Source: Gambelia wislizenii (lineage: Eukaryota > Chordata > Lepidosauria > Squamata > Crotaphytidae). From it: a stretch of 64,000 bases of DNA. The notes under the pieces are model-generated. The model saw only the letters and a list, made by a program, of their open reading frames with translations. It did not search any database and had not been told where the DNA came from. The position numbers and the translations under genes were made by a program. The DNA lies in assembly GCA_030847615.1 (NCBI GenBank), contig JAUMIR010000003.1:59319001-59383000 (forward strand). The letters run 5' to 3'. Below are positions 32,263-43,952 of this stretch, piece by piece; the stretch's first letter is position 1; every line of letters begins with the position of its first letter.

Positions 32263-33084
32263 ATATAGCTTTGATGAGACTGCCACAAAACAATACAATA
32301 ATAGGTTGCACTGTACAATGCAATGCATTAACATGGATTTTAGGACATGTTTCCTTTTCAAACAGAAATGTAGGCACAGAAAATCCAAAATTATGTGTTC
32401 AACAAATTTCAGAGTATTAGGGCTCCCTTTGATTTCAAGTCCACTCCCCTCTGAGCATGCACTCCTGGGGTCTTCCCACACCATCTGTTTAGTCTGAAAT
32501 TACCATCTTTTGTTCACTCACTTTAAAACATATTTTAAAAACATCTAACACAGCATTGTTTATTGCAGTCTTTCTGCTGCTTTTAATTGCTGTTTTATGA
32601 TTGATTTTAGAGAGGGTGTTATTGTTGCAACATGCTTTTAATTTTAGAAATCCTCTGGAAACTTTATGATGAAAAGGCCATATGGAAATGTATATATGCG
32701 CAAATAAATGGGCATTGGTGATGTTGACAAATCCACCAGGAGAAATCTTAGAGTGTGAGAGTTGCATAGTCTACATTGGTGAAATTTGGATTACTATCAC
32801 ATTTAACAGCATCAGCTGCCACTTACTGGCTTTTAACAAGAATGTTTCCTTCTCTGAGAATGCACCCCCATTCTTTAAGTAGAATTTTTTACCTCACCAT
32901 TTAAAAAAGAAGCACATGCTTATGCATGTTCTCTAAATAATTCCTAGGAGACAATCAGTGTTGAGGTGACATGGTGAATCCATTGTTCCCAGTCTACAGA
33001 GAGGCCTGAAGACTGGCAGCATAAAAGGAATCATTCTCAATCTAGTCCAGCATTCTGGACAAGATCTTGTACACTTTTATCATA
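32263..33084. other. No gene seen
   Basis: Nothing recognisable on either strand. Confidence 0.5.
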
Positions 33085-33308
33085 GGAGATTTTCACACTA
33101 CACTGTTATAGTGTTACTATTCCACTTTAACTGCTCTGGCTTCCTTCTGTGGAATTCTGGAGTTTGTAGTTTAGTGAGGCCTAAGAGCTCTCTGGCTGAG
33201 AGTTGTAAATGCCCCTCCCTAAACTGCAAATCCCAGGATTCCACAGAAGGCAGCCATAGCAAATAAAGTGGAATAGTAACATTGTAACAGTGTAGTGTGA
33301 AAATCTCC
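33085..33308. repeat. MITE, TTCACACTACAC-type family, copy 3, best preserved
   Basis: Ends GGAGATTTTCACACTACACT / AGTGTAGTGTGAAAATCTCC are perfect over 20 bases. Inner arms TATTCCACTTTAACTGC and AATAAAGTGGAATAG. The terminal GGAGATTTTCA is the same as that of the foldback elements at 10040 and 55425. The flanking triplets (ATA, CTA) are not identical. Confidence 0.85.
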
Positions 33309-33526
33309 CTAGTGTAAAAATACAGTATGTCAGAGTAATTATGCTGGATTCCCCTTTTGGGTAACCAATAGAGCAACAGGCATCAAAGCCTTGAGCTCTC
33401 TTGTTGTGCATCAGTCTGCTAGTTCCTCACATGACGAAGGAAGATGTGTGTGCTTCTGGAGTGATTGGCAGAACCAGGGAGTGCCCTTATGCAACTTTTG
33501 AAAAATCATAATCACTTACAAAACTA

Positions 33527-33960
33527 AATCCAGACTCCACAAAAAAAAAAGTGATACCTTTATTGGCCAACCAAAAAGGCAATTCCTCTTGGTATCCAGA
33601 ATATCTCTATCCCTTTGTGAAGCCATGGGCTCCTTTGTTAGGCAGAGATCATTGGATTTCTCAAGAAGTCTCTGTACTGCTGTAAAAGGAGTTAAATTTT
33701 ATTGTCCTTTGGCTCAGCTCCCACATGGCCTGACAGAAGGAGTTGCCTCTGCCTGCATGAGATCCCTCACCTGAAAAACAACACAAGAAACATCTGAGAC
33801 AACATGTAGGCCTATGACTACAACACCATCACTTTTCTTTCTTTATTTTTAAACATCTTTTGCCTGATGAAGAAGCTAGTAGAGCATCAAAAGCTTGCAT
33901 CATGTGTTTTACATTTTGGTTGGCCAATATGGGTAACACTTTTTTTGTGGATTCTGGATT
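33527..33960. mobile_element. Possible second PLE-type insertion with inverted ends
   Basis: Left AATCCAGACTCCAC...GTGATACCTTTATTGGCCAA and right TTGGCCAATATGGGTAACAC...GTGGATTCTGGATT are inverted copies. In the right part, CCTGATGAAGAAGC...CATCAAAAGCTTGC resembles the hammerhead-containing end of Penelope-type elements (family consensus would have GAAA where this has CAAA). Contains no coding remnant that I recognise. Confidence 0.5.
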
Positions 33961-34189
33961 CATGGCTACCCCTGAATGTGTTTACTTACAAAACTATTTT
34001 TTATGTGATCATAGTGCCACAAGAGGATTCCAGCCTCTTTTCCTACAAGGGCTACCAGATGCCTATCTATGGGATGGTCAGAAGGAGGAGATGAAGACAA
34101 TAGTCCTTCCTTTTCATGTTCCCTGACAAATGATATTCAAGGGCATACTGCCTCTAATGCTAGTGGAAGTAATATAGTTATCTCCATGA

Positions 34190-35660
34190 ATTTGTCTCTT
34201 TTAATCCTGTGCAAATTGGTGAGCACCCCTCCATGTTAGGCTAGCAAATTCCATAGTTTGACCATGTATTGTTGCAGAAATACCTTCTTCTATCAATTTG
34301 GAATCTCCTTGCTGGTGATGTGTTTGAATCATTTTCTTTGAATGACCCTAGGTTCTAGCATTAGAATGTAAGGGGGGGGGAGATTATCATTGGCCACTTT
34401 CTCTACACCTCACATAATTTTTATTTATCTCTCCCATTCACCCTGTTTTTTTCTAAGCTGTAGAACCCCAGATTTTCCCAGTGTCCCTTGTGGGGAAATT
34501 GCCTCATCCCCTTGGTAATTTCAATTGTACCTTTTGAGACTTTTTCTAATTCTACAATATCCTTTTTCAAATGACTAAAACTGTAGACACTATTCCAAGT
34601 GCTGTCCACCTTTATTTGTGTACAGTAAAATCATAGTGATAACGGAAGTCATGGGGAGGTTAACTCATGGGCTTTGTAGAAGGCATGTTGATTCTTCTCC
34701 AGCAAACCAGATTCTTTTACGAGTAGATGTGTGATAATTTTATCTTTAATAATGCTTTTCACTAGTTTGCCCAGAACCAATATTAAGATCACAGAATCAT
34801 AGAGTTGGAAGAGACCCCAAGGGCCATCCAGTCCAACCCTCTTCCACGCACGAATACATAATCAAATCATTCCCGACAGATAGCCATTCAGCCTCTATTT
34901 AAAAACCTCCAAAGAAGGAGAATCCACCTTCTTTGTTCTTCTTTATTAGAAGTCTTATTCTAGCAAAAAGTAACAAAACAATATACCAGAATTCTTACTG
35001 GCAGAGAAGACTACAGAGAAGGTTCCATAAAATCAGCTCCTAATTTTAATGCCGGGAAACCTTCTACGTTTAAAATAACTCTGTGAAGTTGCTGCAACTA
35101 GGAGCAATTTCTCTCTCAGCATCTTCAGAACCCACCTGGGCAAGCAACCTGCCTGCCAAAGGCACCCAGTAACTCCACCCATTTCTCATATTAGGCTCTA
35201 CCTCCCTTTCTAAGCAGTTTAGTGAAGATGATTGTCCCCAAATTTCCTGGATCCCCTCCACCAGTCCTTTTTTTAAAAAATGATGTTATATTGACCACTT
35301 TTGGGTTCCCTCATGTAGAAGCTGACCTTAGGGACATATTAAATATTTTTGTTGGAAGACCAGCAAATTCAAACTTGAGTTTTCAAAGAATCATCAGATG
35401 GATACTGTCTGATCATGATTTTGTTTCCAGTTGACCAGAGTAAGGTCTAGAACTTCATCTCATCATCTTTATTTCCCTCGTTTCTTCAAGACTCCCTTCC
35501 TTAAAGTATCAGTTTGGCATGAGTATCTGCCCTATGGCTTTGACACTGAAACAGGCACAGAGAATTCCATTTCTCTACAGTCTTCTTACCCTTCAGTGCT
35601 TTCAAACATTTCCTGGTCATCCAAATGGCCCAAACATCAAATTCATCACCCTAGCTGATT
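34190..35660 (-). mobile_element. Old CR1/L3-like LINE remnant, split
   Basis: Segments 34190-34791 and 35213-35660 match, in minus-strand order, the conserved parts of an ancient CR1-like reverse transcriptase: the region with CTTTAATAATGCTTTTCACT and AATTTCCTGGATCCCC, and the 3' portion with TTCTACAATATCCTTTTTCA seen also at 128-170. The intervening 420 bases hold a younger CR1 tail and unassigned sequence. No open frame survives. Confidence 0.5.
34794..34940 (-). mobile_element. CR1 LINE 3' end inside the older CR1
   Basis: AGAATCATAGAGTTGGAAGA, GGGCCATCCAGTCCAACCC and AAACCTCCAAAGAAGGAGA are the reverse complement of the CR1 terminus at 19800-19913. Confidence 0.8.
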
Positions 35661-35943
35661 ATTGCTGCTGATGTAGTTGAATAATTGCTAATTGCTGGTG
35701 GTGGTTTGGAGGCTTTTTTCTTTTTCTTTGCAAACTTTACTGTTTTCTTGCATTTTTTTTATCTCTTGTAAGACTGACAAAGCCATTCAGCCATGTCCCT
35801 TATTAGGAAAAATGCCTGAAGCACAGGTTTGCATGTCCTGCAGGCCCATAGGAACCTGCACCTCTGGACTCTTGCCAGGCCTCACTTACTCCCCAGCCTT
35901 GGCAATACCACCTGTGCTTTTGTATGATGTTATTCCTGCACTG

Positions 35944-37062
35944 GGCTACGGCAGAGCTTGAAGAAGAAGACGGCATCCCGTACTGATGGTAGCTTGTTTA
36001 ACTTAAGCTGTCTGAGGGCTCGCACTAAGACTCTAAACTATCTAGTCCGTGAGCTGCTCTTCGCTGATGATGCTGCCCTTGTTGCCCACACAGAAGCAGC
36101 TCTGCAGCGCCTAACATCCTGCTTCGCAACAGCTGCAGAACTGTTTGGGCTCAAAGTCAACCTGAAGAAAACAGAAGTCCTTTACCAGCCTGCAGCACAG
36201 GACGAACACCACCATCCCCACATTGCTGTCGGTAAATCTGTGCTCAAGTCCGTTCAGCAATTCACCTACCTGGGAAGCATCATCTCCTCAGATGCCAAGA
36301 TTGACAAAGAGATCGATCACAGACTAGCAAAGGCATATAGCGCATTTGGAAGACTTCACAAAAGAGTCTGGAGTAATAAACACCTGAGGCGAAGCACAAA
36401 ATTCAGTGTGTATAGAGCCATTGTACTGTCTATTCTCCTTTATGGGTCTGAAACATGGCTCACCTATCGCCAACACTTACGACTCTTTCATCGTATGCTT
36501 CAAATGCTTTCATCAGAGCTGTATACACACAATCCTAAATATACACTGGACTGACTATGTGACGAATGTTGCTGTCTTTGAGCAAGCAGGGATCACCAGC
36601 ATTGAGGCCATGATATTGAGAACACAGCTGTGCTGGGCAGGGCACGTTTCTAGGATGGAGGACCATCGCCTCCCAAAAATAGTACTTTATGGTGAACTCA
36701 CCACGGGTCAGCATAAGAAGGGTGCTCCAAAAAAGCAATACAAGGACTCCCTGAAACAACATCTCAGGCTTGGCCAAATTGATCACCAACAATGGTCTGC
36801 TCTGGCCTCACATCAGGATGCATGGAGACGCACTATCCACAATGCTGCAGCCTTATTTGAGAACTCACGCCGAACAAGTCTTGAAGAGAAATGACAACGC
36901 AGAAAGAATCACAACCCGGAAACATCACCCAAGGAGACCTTTTGCTGTGCTTTCTGCAACCAGACTTGTTTATCTCGGATTGGCCTTTTTAGTCATCAGC
37001 GCACTTGCAGAAAGTGCAGGATGAGTCCTTCCTGAATCTTCGTTTGCGAAGAAAAGCCAGAG
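35944..37062 (+). mobile_element. Vingi/RTE-like LINE, copy C, with 12-bp target duplication
   Basis: The 5'-truncated copy starts at GGCTACGGCAGAGC (copy A position about 5328) and ends after the hairpin at CCAGAG. It is bounded by ATTCCTGCACTG at 35932-35943 and 37063-37074, a perfect 12-bp duplication. The (AG)n tail is almost absent. Relative to copy A it has an 11-base deletion near 35976 and the 13-base frame-shifting difference near 36485-36520 that copy B also has. Confidence 0.93.
35958..36894 (+). pseudogene. LINE reverse transcriptase palm and C-terminal region, two frames
   Basis: The first frame (to about 36554) holds LFADDAALVAHTEAAL (catalytic FADD kept), ELFGLKVNLKKTEVLY and FTYLGSIISSDAKIDKEIDH. 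After the shift near 36490 the second frame gives LCWAGHVSRMEDHRLPK, LGQIDHQQWSALASH and SRRTSLEEK, then a TGA at about 36892. A C2H2 finger CAVLSATR-region follows in the remaining sequence (FCCAFCNQTC...HQRTC). Not functional, but the least decayed RT palm of this family here. Confidence 0.85.
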
Positions 37063-37074
37063 ATTCCTGCACTG

Positions 37075-38360
37075 ATTCAAGGAGGGGGGGGGTGACATCA
37101 GCCCATCACTGCCAATAGTTTTGCTGCTTGTTCCATGTTTTCAGGCCAGATATTGCTGTCAATGCAAATTAGAGCAGAGCTTGGCAACGTTCCTTTTCTT
37201 GATTAACCAGTAGATTTAGGTTGCTGTCCTAGACATACATACTTGGGAATGATTCTGGTGGACAGTGGGGCTTCCTTCTAAGTAAGCAGATTATACTATC
37301 AAATGATTGAGTGAGTAATTAAAATGCATCTATTAAGAATTTTTTTTTTATATGATGTATTTGATGTATATATATTTACATGGTACATTTTTAAAGCAAT
37401 AGCTACAATGATCATACATATTAGAAACAATAAAAAAGAAGTTAAGAACTAAAATGTACATCATACAATTGTATGTATATTCTTTACACAGAGGTAAAAA
37501 GGCTTATAAAAATCAATTATTAAGGCTTATTAAGGATTTTTTTTAAAAAGCCCTCATATTTATATGTTTTATATTAATTACATCTGCAGCACTAGACAGA
37601 TATATGGCAAAAGCACTGAAAATAACCTTTACCAGGTAATATCAGACTCTTCAGCTCTCTGGCAAGTCTTTACATCCATATCCCATCTATGGTCCTATAG
37701 AATTGTCCCATCCACCATGCATCTCTCTTGGCTAGGTTCTGGGTGTACTTGAATCGGCAGGCTATCTACCCTATATCCCAAGGAGCTTCCAAGAGCAATT
37801 TGCTCTCCAGTGCTTAATTCACACTCTTGGATTAGGATCACTGCGAAATGTATTTGGAAGCAAATTGCTTTGAGCAGGCTTATTCTTAACATTAGGCAGA
37901 ATGAGGCATCCACCTCAGGCAGCATAATTTTGTGGCCATGAAAGGGCAAAGCAATTGTTAGTTATATAATTGATTATTATTGTCAGCTGTGTCCTGTACT
38001 AGGAGATGTGGCCACGAGACAAAGCTATAATAGTCTCCACCCCAACCTGCTCCAACCCACTTTTTCTCACCTGCAGCCCCCTGAACCCAGCTACTTCCTG
38101 TTTGGCTGAGAGTGGGAGGAACAGCAGATAGGTGTCCAACTATAGCTGGACACATAGCAACAGGTTTCCACAGAGATCTCAGGGGGTCCTCTGGAGATCA
38201 TTGCAGGTGACATCATTGATCAGTTTTGAGCTATAGTAAATTAACAGGATGCTTGTCTGCTGTTCCTTCCACTCTCCATGAACCAGGAAATGGCAGGGTT
38301 CAGCACACTGCAGGTGAGAAAAGGTGGTTGTTTTTTTTTTTTGCAGGGGTGGTGGTCAGC
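37075..38360. other. No gene seen
   Basis: An AT-rich segment (37330-37560) with TATATA runs and a small palindrome CATACAATTGTATG (about 37462-37475); no recognisable family. T-run at 38331-38341. Confidence 0.45.
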
Positions 38361-39236
38361 TATTATTTATTTATTTATTAGATTTATACCCTGCCTTTCT
38401 CCCAAGATGGAATTCAAGGTAGCTTACAATCATTAAAAAATACAGCTAAAACATCACAAGCTACAAAAGGTAAAAAAAGAATTAAATTAAATCACCAATG
38501 TTAAAATATAGTTAAAAACACATGACTTAAAAACATAAAATCATAAAAATACAATATTAAAAGTAGCGCACCAATTAAAATTCATGTTTCAAATGACGTT
38601 TCATGTTTCATTACGCAGTTAGTAGATAATTTTGACCTGTATAATGACCAAAAAAGTGAGTTTAATGGTGTCAGACTTACACCATCATGATTCACCAACA
38701 GGGTGCCAGTTGTCCTCCCCCCGCCCCCCAGCTAGGTAGAGTAAGAGGTGTTTATGGGATTTTTTTTTTAACCTCAGATGCCAAAATCACTAGTCTGGCT
38801 TTGGGCACTATGTACACCTTGACTTAGATTGTAGGTGAGGGGGCTTCCACCATTTACTGGCCCTAATATGTATTGAAGTCATATCTCACTTCCTCCCCAA
38901 CCCCCAAAATAAGGCTGAAAGGAGTTCATGGTAATATTGAGTAAAAAGTACAATTAAAACGCAAAACAAGGTCAAAAATTTATAATTGAATTAAAATAAA
39001 TTAAAGACAGTCTAGAAACATAGAACCCAACTAGTAACAATCCTCTTCCTCAACAATTGGCGAATTGCCATAAACCTGCCTGAATAAAAATGTCTTCTCC
39101 TGCCTGCCAGTAGGCCATAGGGAGGGAGCCAGCCTCACCTTTCTTAGTAGGGAGTTCCACAGTTCATGGGATCAGCAACTGGGAAATCCCTAAGAGACAT
39201 GCAACTGAGGGACTGGGAGAAGAGCCTCCACAATAT
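38361..39236 (-). mobile_element. L2 LINE 3' remnant, two pieces
   Basis: 38361-38600 is an L2-type 3' UTR (TTTATACCCTGCCTTTCTCC, GTAGCTTACAATCATTAAAA, with a (TTTA)n tail), and 38935-39230 its neighbour with GTAGGGAGTTCCACAGTTCA and GAATAAAAATGTCTTCTCC, matching the last codons of an L2 protein (LPTK...). A 330-base unmatched block (38601-38934) lies between. Compare 60145-60660. Confidence 0.6.
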
Positions 39237-39237
39237 A

Positions 39238-39467
39238 CAGTTGTCCCTTCATATTTGCTGGGGTTTGGTTCCAGGACCCCCCGTGGATACCGAAATCCAT
39301 GAATACTCAGGTCCCATTATATGCAACGGCATAGCAAAATGGTGTCCCTTATATAAGATGGCAAAATCAAGGTTTGCTTTTTGGATTACCATTTTTAAAA
39401 AAAAATATTTTCAAGCCGTGAATACTTAAATCTGTGAATACCAAATCCATGGATATGGAGGTACAAG
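39238..39467 (+). mobile_element. Tigger-like MITE (CAGTTGTCCCTTC family)
   Basis: It begins CAGTTGTCCCTTCATATTTG after TA (39236-39237). The right end (AATCCATGGATATGGAGG) runs into a (TG)n microsatellite at 39468-39490, so the last bases are lost or changed. Confidence 0.85.
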
Positions 39468-39604
39468 TGTGTGTGTGTGTGTGTGTGTGCATTTCAGAAT
39501 TTCCATATAATAAAACATGGCATACATACATACATAAACTACTGTTGCTAAATCTAAACATGGTTACTACAAATGTCTAAAACACAAATACTTCTAACAG
39601 TTGA

Positions 39605-40275
39605 ACACTTCCTATTCTTTTCCTAGTTGTGGTAATATCTTGAAATTTATCCCTTTCTCCCTTGATTTGTTTATTACTTAACTGCCCTCTGTTTCACCAG
39701 CTTTCTTATATCTCAATCCTCTATGCTTATTACAGCTAATTCCCCCATGTTCCTTTCCAAAACAGTATTATATCTCTCCAATCTTCCTTGTACTTTATTG
39801 AATTTCCCTCATCTAATACCACTGTTAATCTGTCCATCTCATGCATATCAAATAATTTAAGAATCCAATCTTCATTTCTTGGGATTTCTTGTCTTTTCCA
39901 ATGCCTCGCATAAGTTATTCTAGCTGCCAAAACCATATAAAGTAATACTCTCCAATATTTTTTTCTGGATTTGAACATCTACATTATATAACACATTTAG
40001 GAGGTGGATATCTGGTTCAAAGGGTTATTTTACATTTAAAGTCTTGGTTATCAATGCATGGATTTCCTTCCAAAACTGCTTTGCCTTCTCACATGTCCAC
40101 CAAGCATGAGAGAAGGTTCCTATTGTTTTACCACATTTGTAGCATTTATCAGATGAATTTTGATAAATTCTAGCTAATTTCTTGGGTGTTAAGTGCCATC
40201 TCAATAACATTTTTTATAATAATTTCGCACAAAGTTTTGACATCAAGAATACCCTCTGGATAAAGATGGTTAGGT
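39605..40275 (-). pseudogene. L1-type LINE, C-terminal ORF2 remnant
   Basis: On the minus strand: LLRWHLTPKKLARIYQNSS, DKCYKCGKTIGTFSHAWWTC (the CCHC-like cysteine region) and EKAKQFWKEIHALITK (40210-40025). A frame change follows, then KYWRVLLYMVLAARITYARH and WKRQEIPRNEDWILK (39978-39850). This is the order found at the end of vertebrate L1 ORF2 proteins. The reverse transcriptase palm is missing. No poly(A) is evident at its 3' side. Confidence 0.8.
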
Positions 40276-40391
40276 ACCACAAGAAGGAGTTCTGTTTGGC
40301 CAAAGCCTCTGTGGGTTTCTTCAGTCTGAATCTGAAAACTACAAAAATCCCTTGTCCAACAATCTGATCTTTGGTTTTGCCAAAGCATCCA

Positions 40392-40577
40392 CCAATAGGG
40401 GCTCATGATTCCTATGTCAGAGGGATGGTGAATCTGCTCCAGATTCTAGTTTGAACTTCAAAAGTGCTATCCAACATCCTGAGCCTGTTTGAAGGGCAGA
40501 GTTCAGCACCTTGGATAGATACTTTAAACACTAGACTAAAACCCAGAGCAGATTCCACTGAGATGGAAACCACCAGC
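40392..40577. repeat. Palindromic MITE (GGTGGCTTCCATG family)
   Basis: ATTCCTATGTCAGAGGGATG ... GAACTTCAAAAGTGCTATCC and TACTTTAAACACTAGACTAA ... GAGATGGAAACCACCAGCC are mirrored; the centre holds GCCTGTTTGAAGGGCAGAG. Confidence 0.65.
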
Positions 40578-41100
40578 CTTCACTGGCATCCTCCATCTTC
40601 TCCCTCTTGTGTCTCTTATGCCCACCCCTCTTGTATTGCTTGATACTTGCTGACTTCTGAGTCTGGAAGTTTTAGATGCAGCTAATTACACATATAGTTC
40701 TTTTCAAATCCCCCTGCCAAGCCTCATGGCCGGATTCCACAAGAGGAAAATGGGGTCAGCTTCCCTTGATGTTTTCTTGCTAAGACTCCCCTCCAGGCAG
40801 AGCTTCAGAGAAACATTCACTGCAGTCCTTAATAGTGCCAGGAAGTAAGTGAGATGAACTGAAAATGAAGCTCCCTGCCGGAGAACTAAGTACTTTGATA
40901 AAATAGAAGGCAAAGGCAGAACTTAGAAACTTTTCGGAATTCTAACAAAGTCTCTGGAAGACAACCTGAATGCAGAGCTGAAAATATCTCTACAAATGCA
41001 CATCACAAAGTTAATATGGATTCTGCAAAGGGAAACCCAGTCCCTGGTGAAATCTAAGCAGTCTCTCTGAGTGTCAGGAGGCAGGTATACAGACTGTATA
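40578..41100. other. No gene seen
   Basis: Nothing recognisable. Confidence 0.5.
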
Positions 41101-41318
41101 CAGTTGTCCCTTCACATTCACTGGGGTTTGGTTCCAGGGCCCCCCATGAATACCCAAATCCCTGAATACTCAAGTCCCATTATATGCAATGGCATAGCAA
41201 AATGGTGCCCCTTATATAAGATGGCAAAATCAAGATTTGCTTTTTGGATTATTATTTTTTAAAGAATATTTCCACGTCATGAATACTTAAATCCATAAAT
41301 GCCAAATCCGTGAATGTG
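41101..41318 (+). mobile_element. Tigger-like MITE (CAGTTGTCCCTTC family), 3' end lost
   Basis: CAGTTGTCCCTTCACATTCA after TA (41099-41100), with GGTTCCAGGGCCCCCCATG and GCATAGCAAAATGGTGCCCC as in the copies at 25049 (minus) and 39238. The right end stops at AATCCGTGAATGTG without the terminal CAACTG. Confidence 0.8.
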
Positions 41319-41934
41319 TATTTCACTTTTCACATTTGCACCAACATCTCCTTTGGAAACATACTATTCATGAAATAAATGGACAAAGTCTCTTACAGCT
41401 GATCAACAAGTGGGAACTGCAACAAAGTGCTGCAGTGTGGAGTGTTCCTGTTCAGTCAGCTAGGCATACCTTCTTCCATGTAGTCCATTCCCACCTAATT
41501 TCCATTTCTACCCTCCACCAAGCAGGTAGTCAGCTCTCCATAGCCAATGAGCATATTCAGTGCTCTTCATAAAGTTTTGAGAGTTTCTTTAACATTTTTT
41601 CCCCTCAAGCTTTTTTTTTTTGAGGGGGAGGGAGGGGCTTCCCAACTGTGCCATATGCCAACTTTTAGGCTTCCCAGTTGTGCCAGTACCCCCTTCTTGT
41701 GTGTGGATTGTGTTAGTTTTGGCTACTTTAGGATGCACACTCCCCTCTGAACTTTAAGAGGTAGATAGATGTATGAAGGAAAGGATGGGAGGAAAAGCAG
41801 TGATTTTCACAATGGAGAGTGAGACACTGCATTTCTTATGGGACTTAATGCCATTCAATAAATGTGTGTGTATTTATTTGTACATTTTATTGTTTGTTGT
41901 CAAGGGAGCTATGAAAGTTCATACCATACTACCC
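41319..41934. other. No gene seen
   Basis: Nothing recognisable; T-run at 41611-41621. Confidence 0.5.
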
Positions 41935-43185
41935 CATCCCTCTACAAACCCTCTCATATATAGTGATCTGGGCCCTAATTACCTCTCAACTAGACTGTGG
42001 TGAGGCGCTCTATGTGAGGCCACCCTTGAAATGTGTTTGGAAGCTACAGCTAGTGCAAAATGTGACAGCCAGACTGTTGTCCAATATGCACTTTACAAGC
42101 CAACTGCATTGGTTTCCAATTTGTTTCCAACTCACTTCAAGATGCTTGTTTTGACCATAAAAGCCCTAAGTAGGTTGGTACCAAGATGCCTGAGAGACTA
42201 CCTCCTTTTATATGAGCCTGCCTGGAATTTGAAATCTTCATCAGAGGCTCTGGACTTTATCAGATGCAGCAAAAATTGCACAATTATGATGCCACCATAG
42301 TGCAAATGGGTCCCGCTATTGTATGATGTTGTAGTCCTCCCATGCTTACTGTATGCTCCAGCTGCAAATAAGGCATTGCTTTCAATAGCAATCAATAGCT
42401 CTCAATATTGATATTTTCATGGTATTGAAGAGTGTGCAAAAACACGTCCTGCTGTAATTGTGATATTACAGCATAAATGGGCAGTCCTCTTTCCCTCCTC
42501 CCTGTTCCTGGCAAGAAAACTTCCAGGTGAGAATGTGAAAACTATCCATAGGACACTCTTTGTATGAACTGTCTCATTTTGTTTGTACATTTTTAGCTGT
42601 ATTTAAATGTTTATGTGTTGATTTACTTTGTTAATAAAGGGTGGGTGGGTTTTTTTTTGTTTTTTTGGTGTTTTTAAGCATGCTTGCATCTTCTCATGAG
42701 AACCACTGAAATCTTGCCCATGCTAAATGGTGGAAGTAAACCCCCGTTCTTAAAGAGCTAGTGGTGGTCGTGCGATAAGTCCGTGGCAGTTCTTTCGCAC
42801 AATTACAGTGATGTGCAATAATAAGTGTAATAATGCCACTATGTTTCCACTTTCCTCATTCATGGAATTACAGCATTATTAGCCGCTAGTCTGATAAAGT
42901 CTTCAGTTAACATGTACCCACTACATTATCAGAGGCTAGGATGAAGTTTCCTCTGTAGCACCCTCTTGATTGTGAACCTCTCTCACAAGAGAAATCAAAC
43001 TGGCTCCAGATTCTATCCCTGGCAAGCTTCCATCCAACAGTAATGTTCCATGTATCCTTTGGTTTTTGAAAACTGAGCTTTAAAATGGTATTAATCTATT
43101 TTTAAGGAATGTTTAAAAAACGGTTTTATTGTACATTACTTTGGGAGCCCGGCAAGGCAGAAAAATGATTAAGAACTAGTATTCA
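41935..43185 (+). mobile_element. L2-type LINE 3' part, split by a DNA transposon
   Basis: 41935-42251 translates in pieces to LYVRPPLKCVWKLQLVQNVT, ARLLSNMHFTSQLHWFPICF and KALSRLVPRCLRDYLLLYE, the C-terminal part of an L2-type RT (compare KLQLVQNMAARVV in the ORF at 60678). After the insertion at 42252-42902, a TTTATTGTACATTACTTTGG / GAGCCCGGCAAGGCAG end at about 43130-43175 resembles the L2 3' UTR. Heavily mutated. Confidence 0.55.
42252..42902. mobile_element. GGACTTTATCAGA-terminal DNA transposon, copy 4
   Basis: Left end GGACTTTATCAGATGC, right end GCTAGTCTGATAAAGTCT. Internal landmarks CTTCCAGGTGAGAA, TCTCATGAGAACCACTGA and GTGGAAGTAAACCC match the other copies loosely. It is the most diverged copy; flanking triplets (TCT, TCA) no longer match exactly. 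Confidence 0.7.
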
Positions 43186-43367
43186 ATGGGTCTACTCTAC
43201 TAGAGACGAAACATAAGGATTCATGCCCCAGAGAGCAGGAGGGCTGTTGGTCTCATGTTTTGCTTGCAAGTGTCCAAAAAGCATCTGGTTGACCACTGTA
43301 GGAAAAAGCATTTTGACATAAATGGAACCTTCTTCTGATTAAAATGGTAAGTGAGAGGAAATTAATA

Positions 43368-43587
43368 GCCTTTTCACACTGCACAATTAAAGCACTATAT
43401 TTCCATTTTAACTGCTGTGGCTTCATCCTATAGAATCTTGAGGTTTATAGTTTGGCAAGGCACTAGCGCACTCTGGCTGAGTATTCTAAATGCCCCTCCC
43501 TAAACTGCAAACCCCAGGATTCCATAGGATGCATTCATAGCAATTAAAATGGAATCATAGTACTATAACTGAATAGTGTGAAAGGCC
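43368..43587. repeat. MITE, TTCACACTACAC-type family, copy 4
   Basis: Ends GCCTTTTCACACTGCACAAT / ATAGTGTGAAAGGCC; inner arms TTCCATTTTAACTGCTGTGG and CAATTAAAATGGAATC; signature CCCCTCCCTAAACTGCAAAC. Confidence 0.8.
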
Positions 43588-43952
43588 CTTAAGTAAGGAC
43601 ATAATAATTAATAGAGGTGAAAATGTCTGTAACTGGATGCACACTCAGCTATTTGCCTATAGAGAAACATGGCAAGTTAGCTTTTAATATAGTATACTAT
43701 AAGGTTTAATACATTTAGGCAAAAATTCTACATGTATCTACATGGGAATAAGTCCCCCCTTGGCAGTGGGACTTACTGCTAAGTAAATATACTTAAGTTT
43801 GCAGCCCGTGAGAGTGTGCAAAGCATATGTCTGTCCAATCTATGCATCTTTGCTAATCCCTGGGGTGTAGCTGGGATGTAGTTTTGTAAGATGGGTTTGT
43901 ACTTCATAAAGAAGTCCTAGTGGAGGAAATGTGAGCAACTGATATAAAACTA

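Noticed and set aside
42238..42937. ATCAGAGGCT direct repeat as target duplication of the 42252 element
   Set aside because: The repeat does not abut the right end (it lies about 20 bases beyond it), so it is more likely chance or local similarity.
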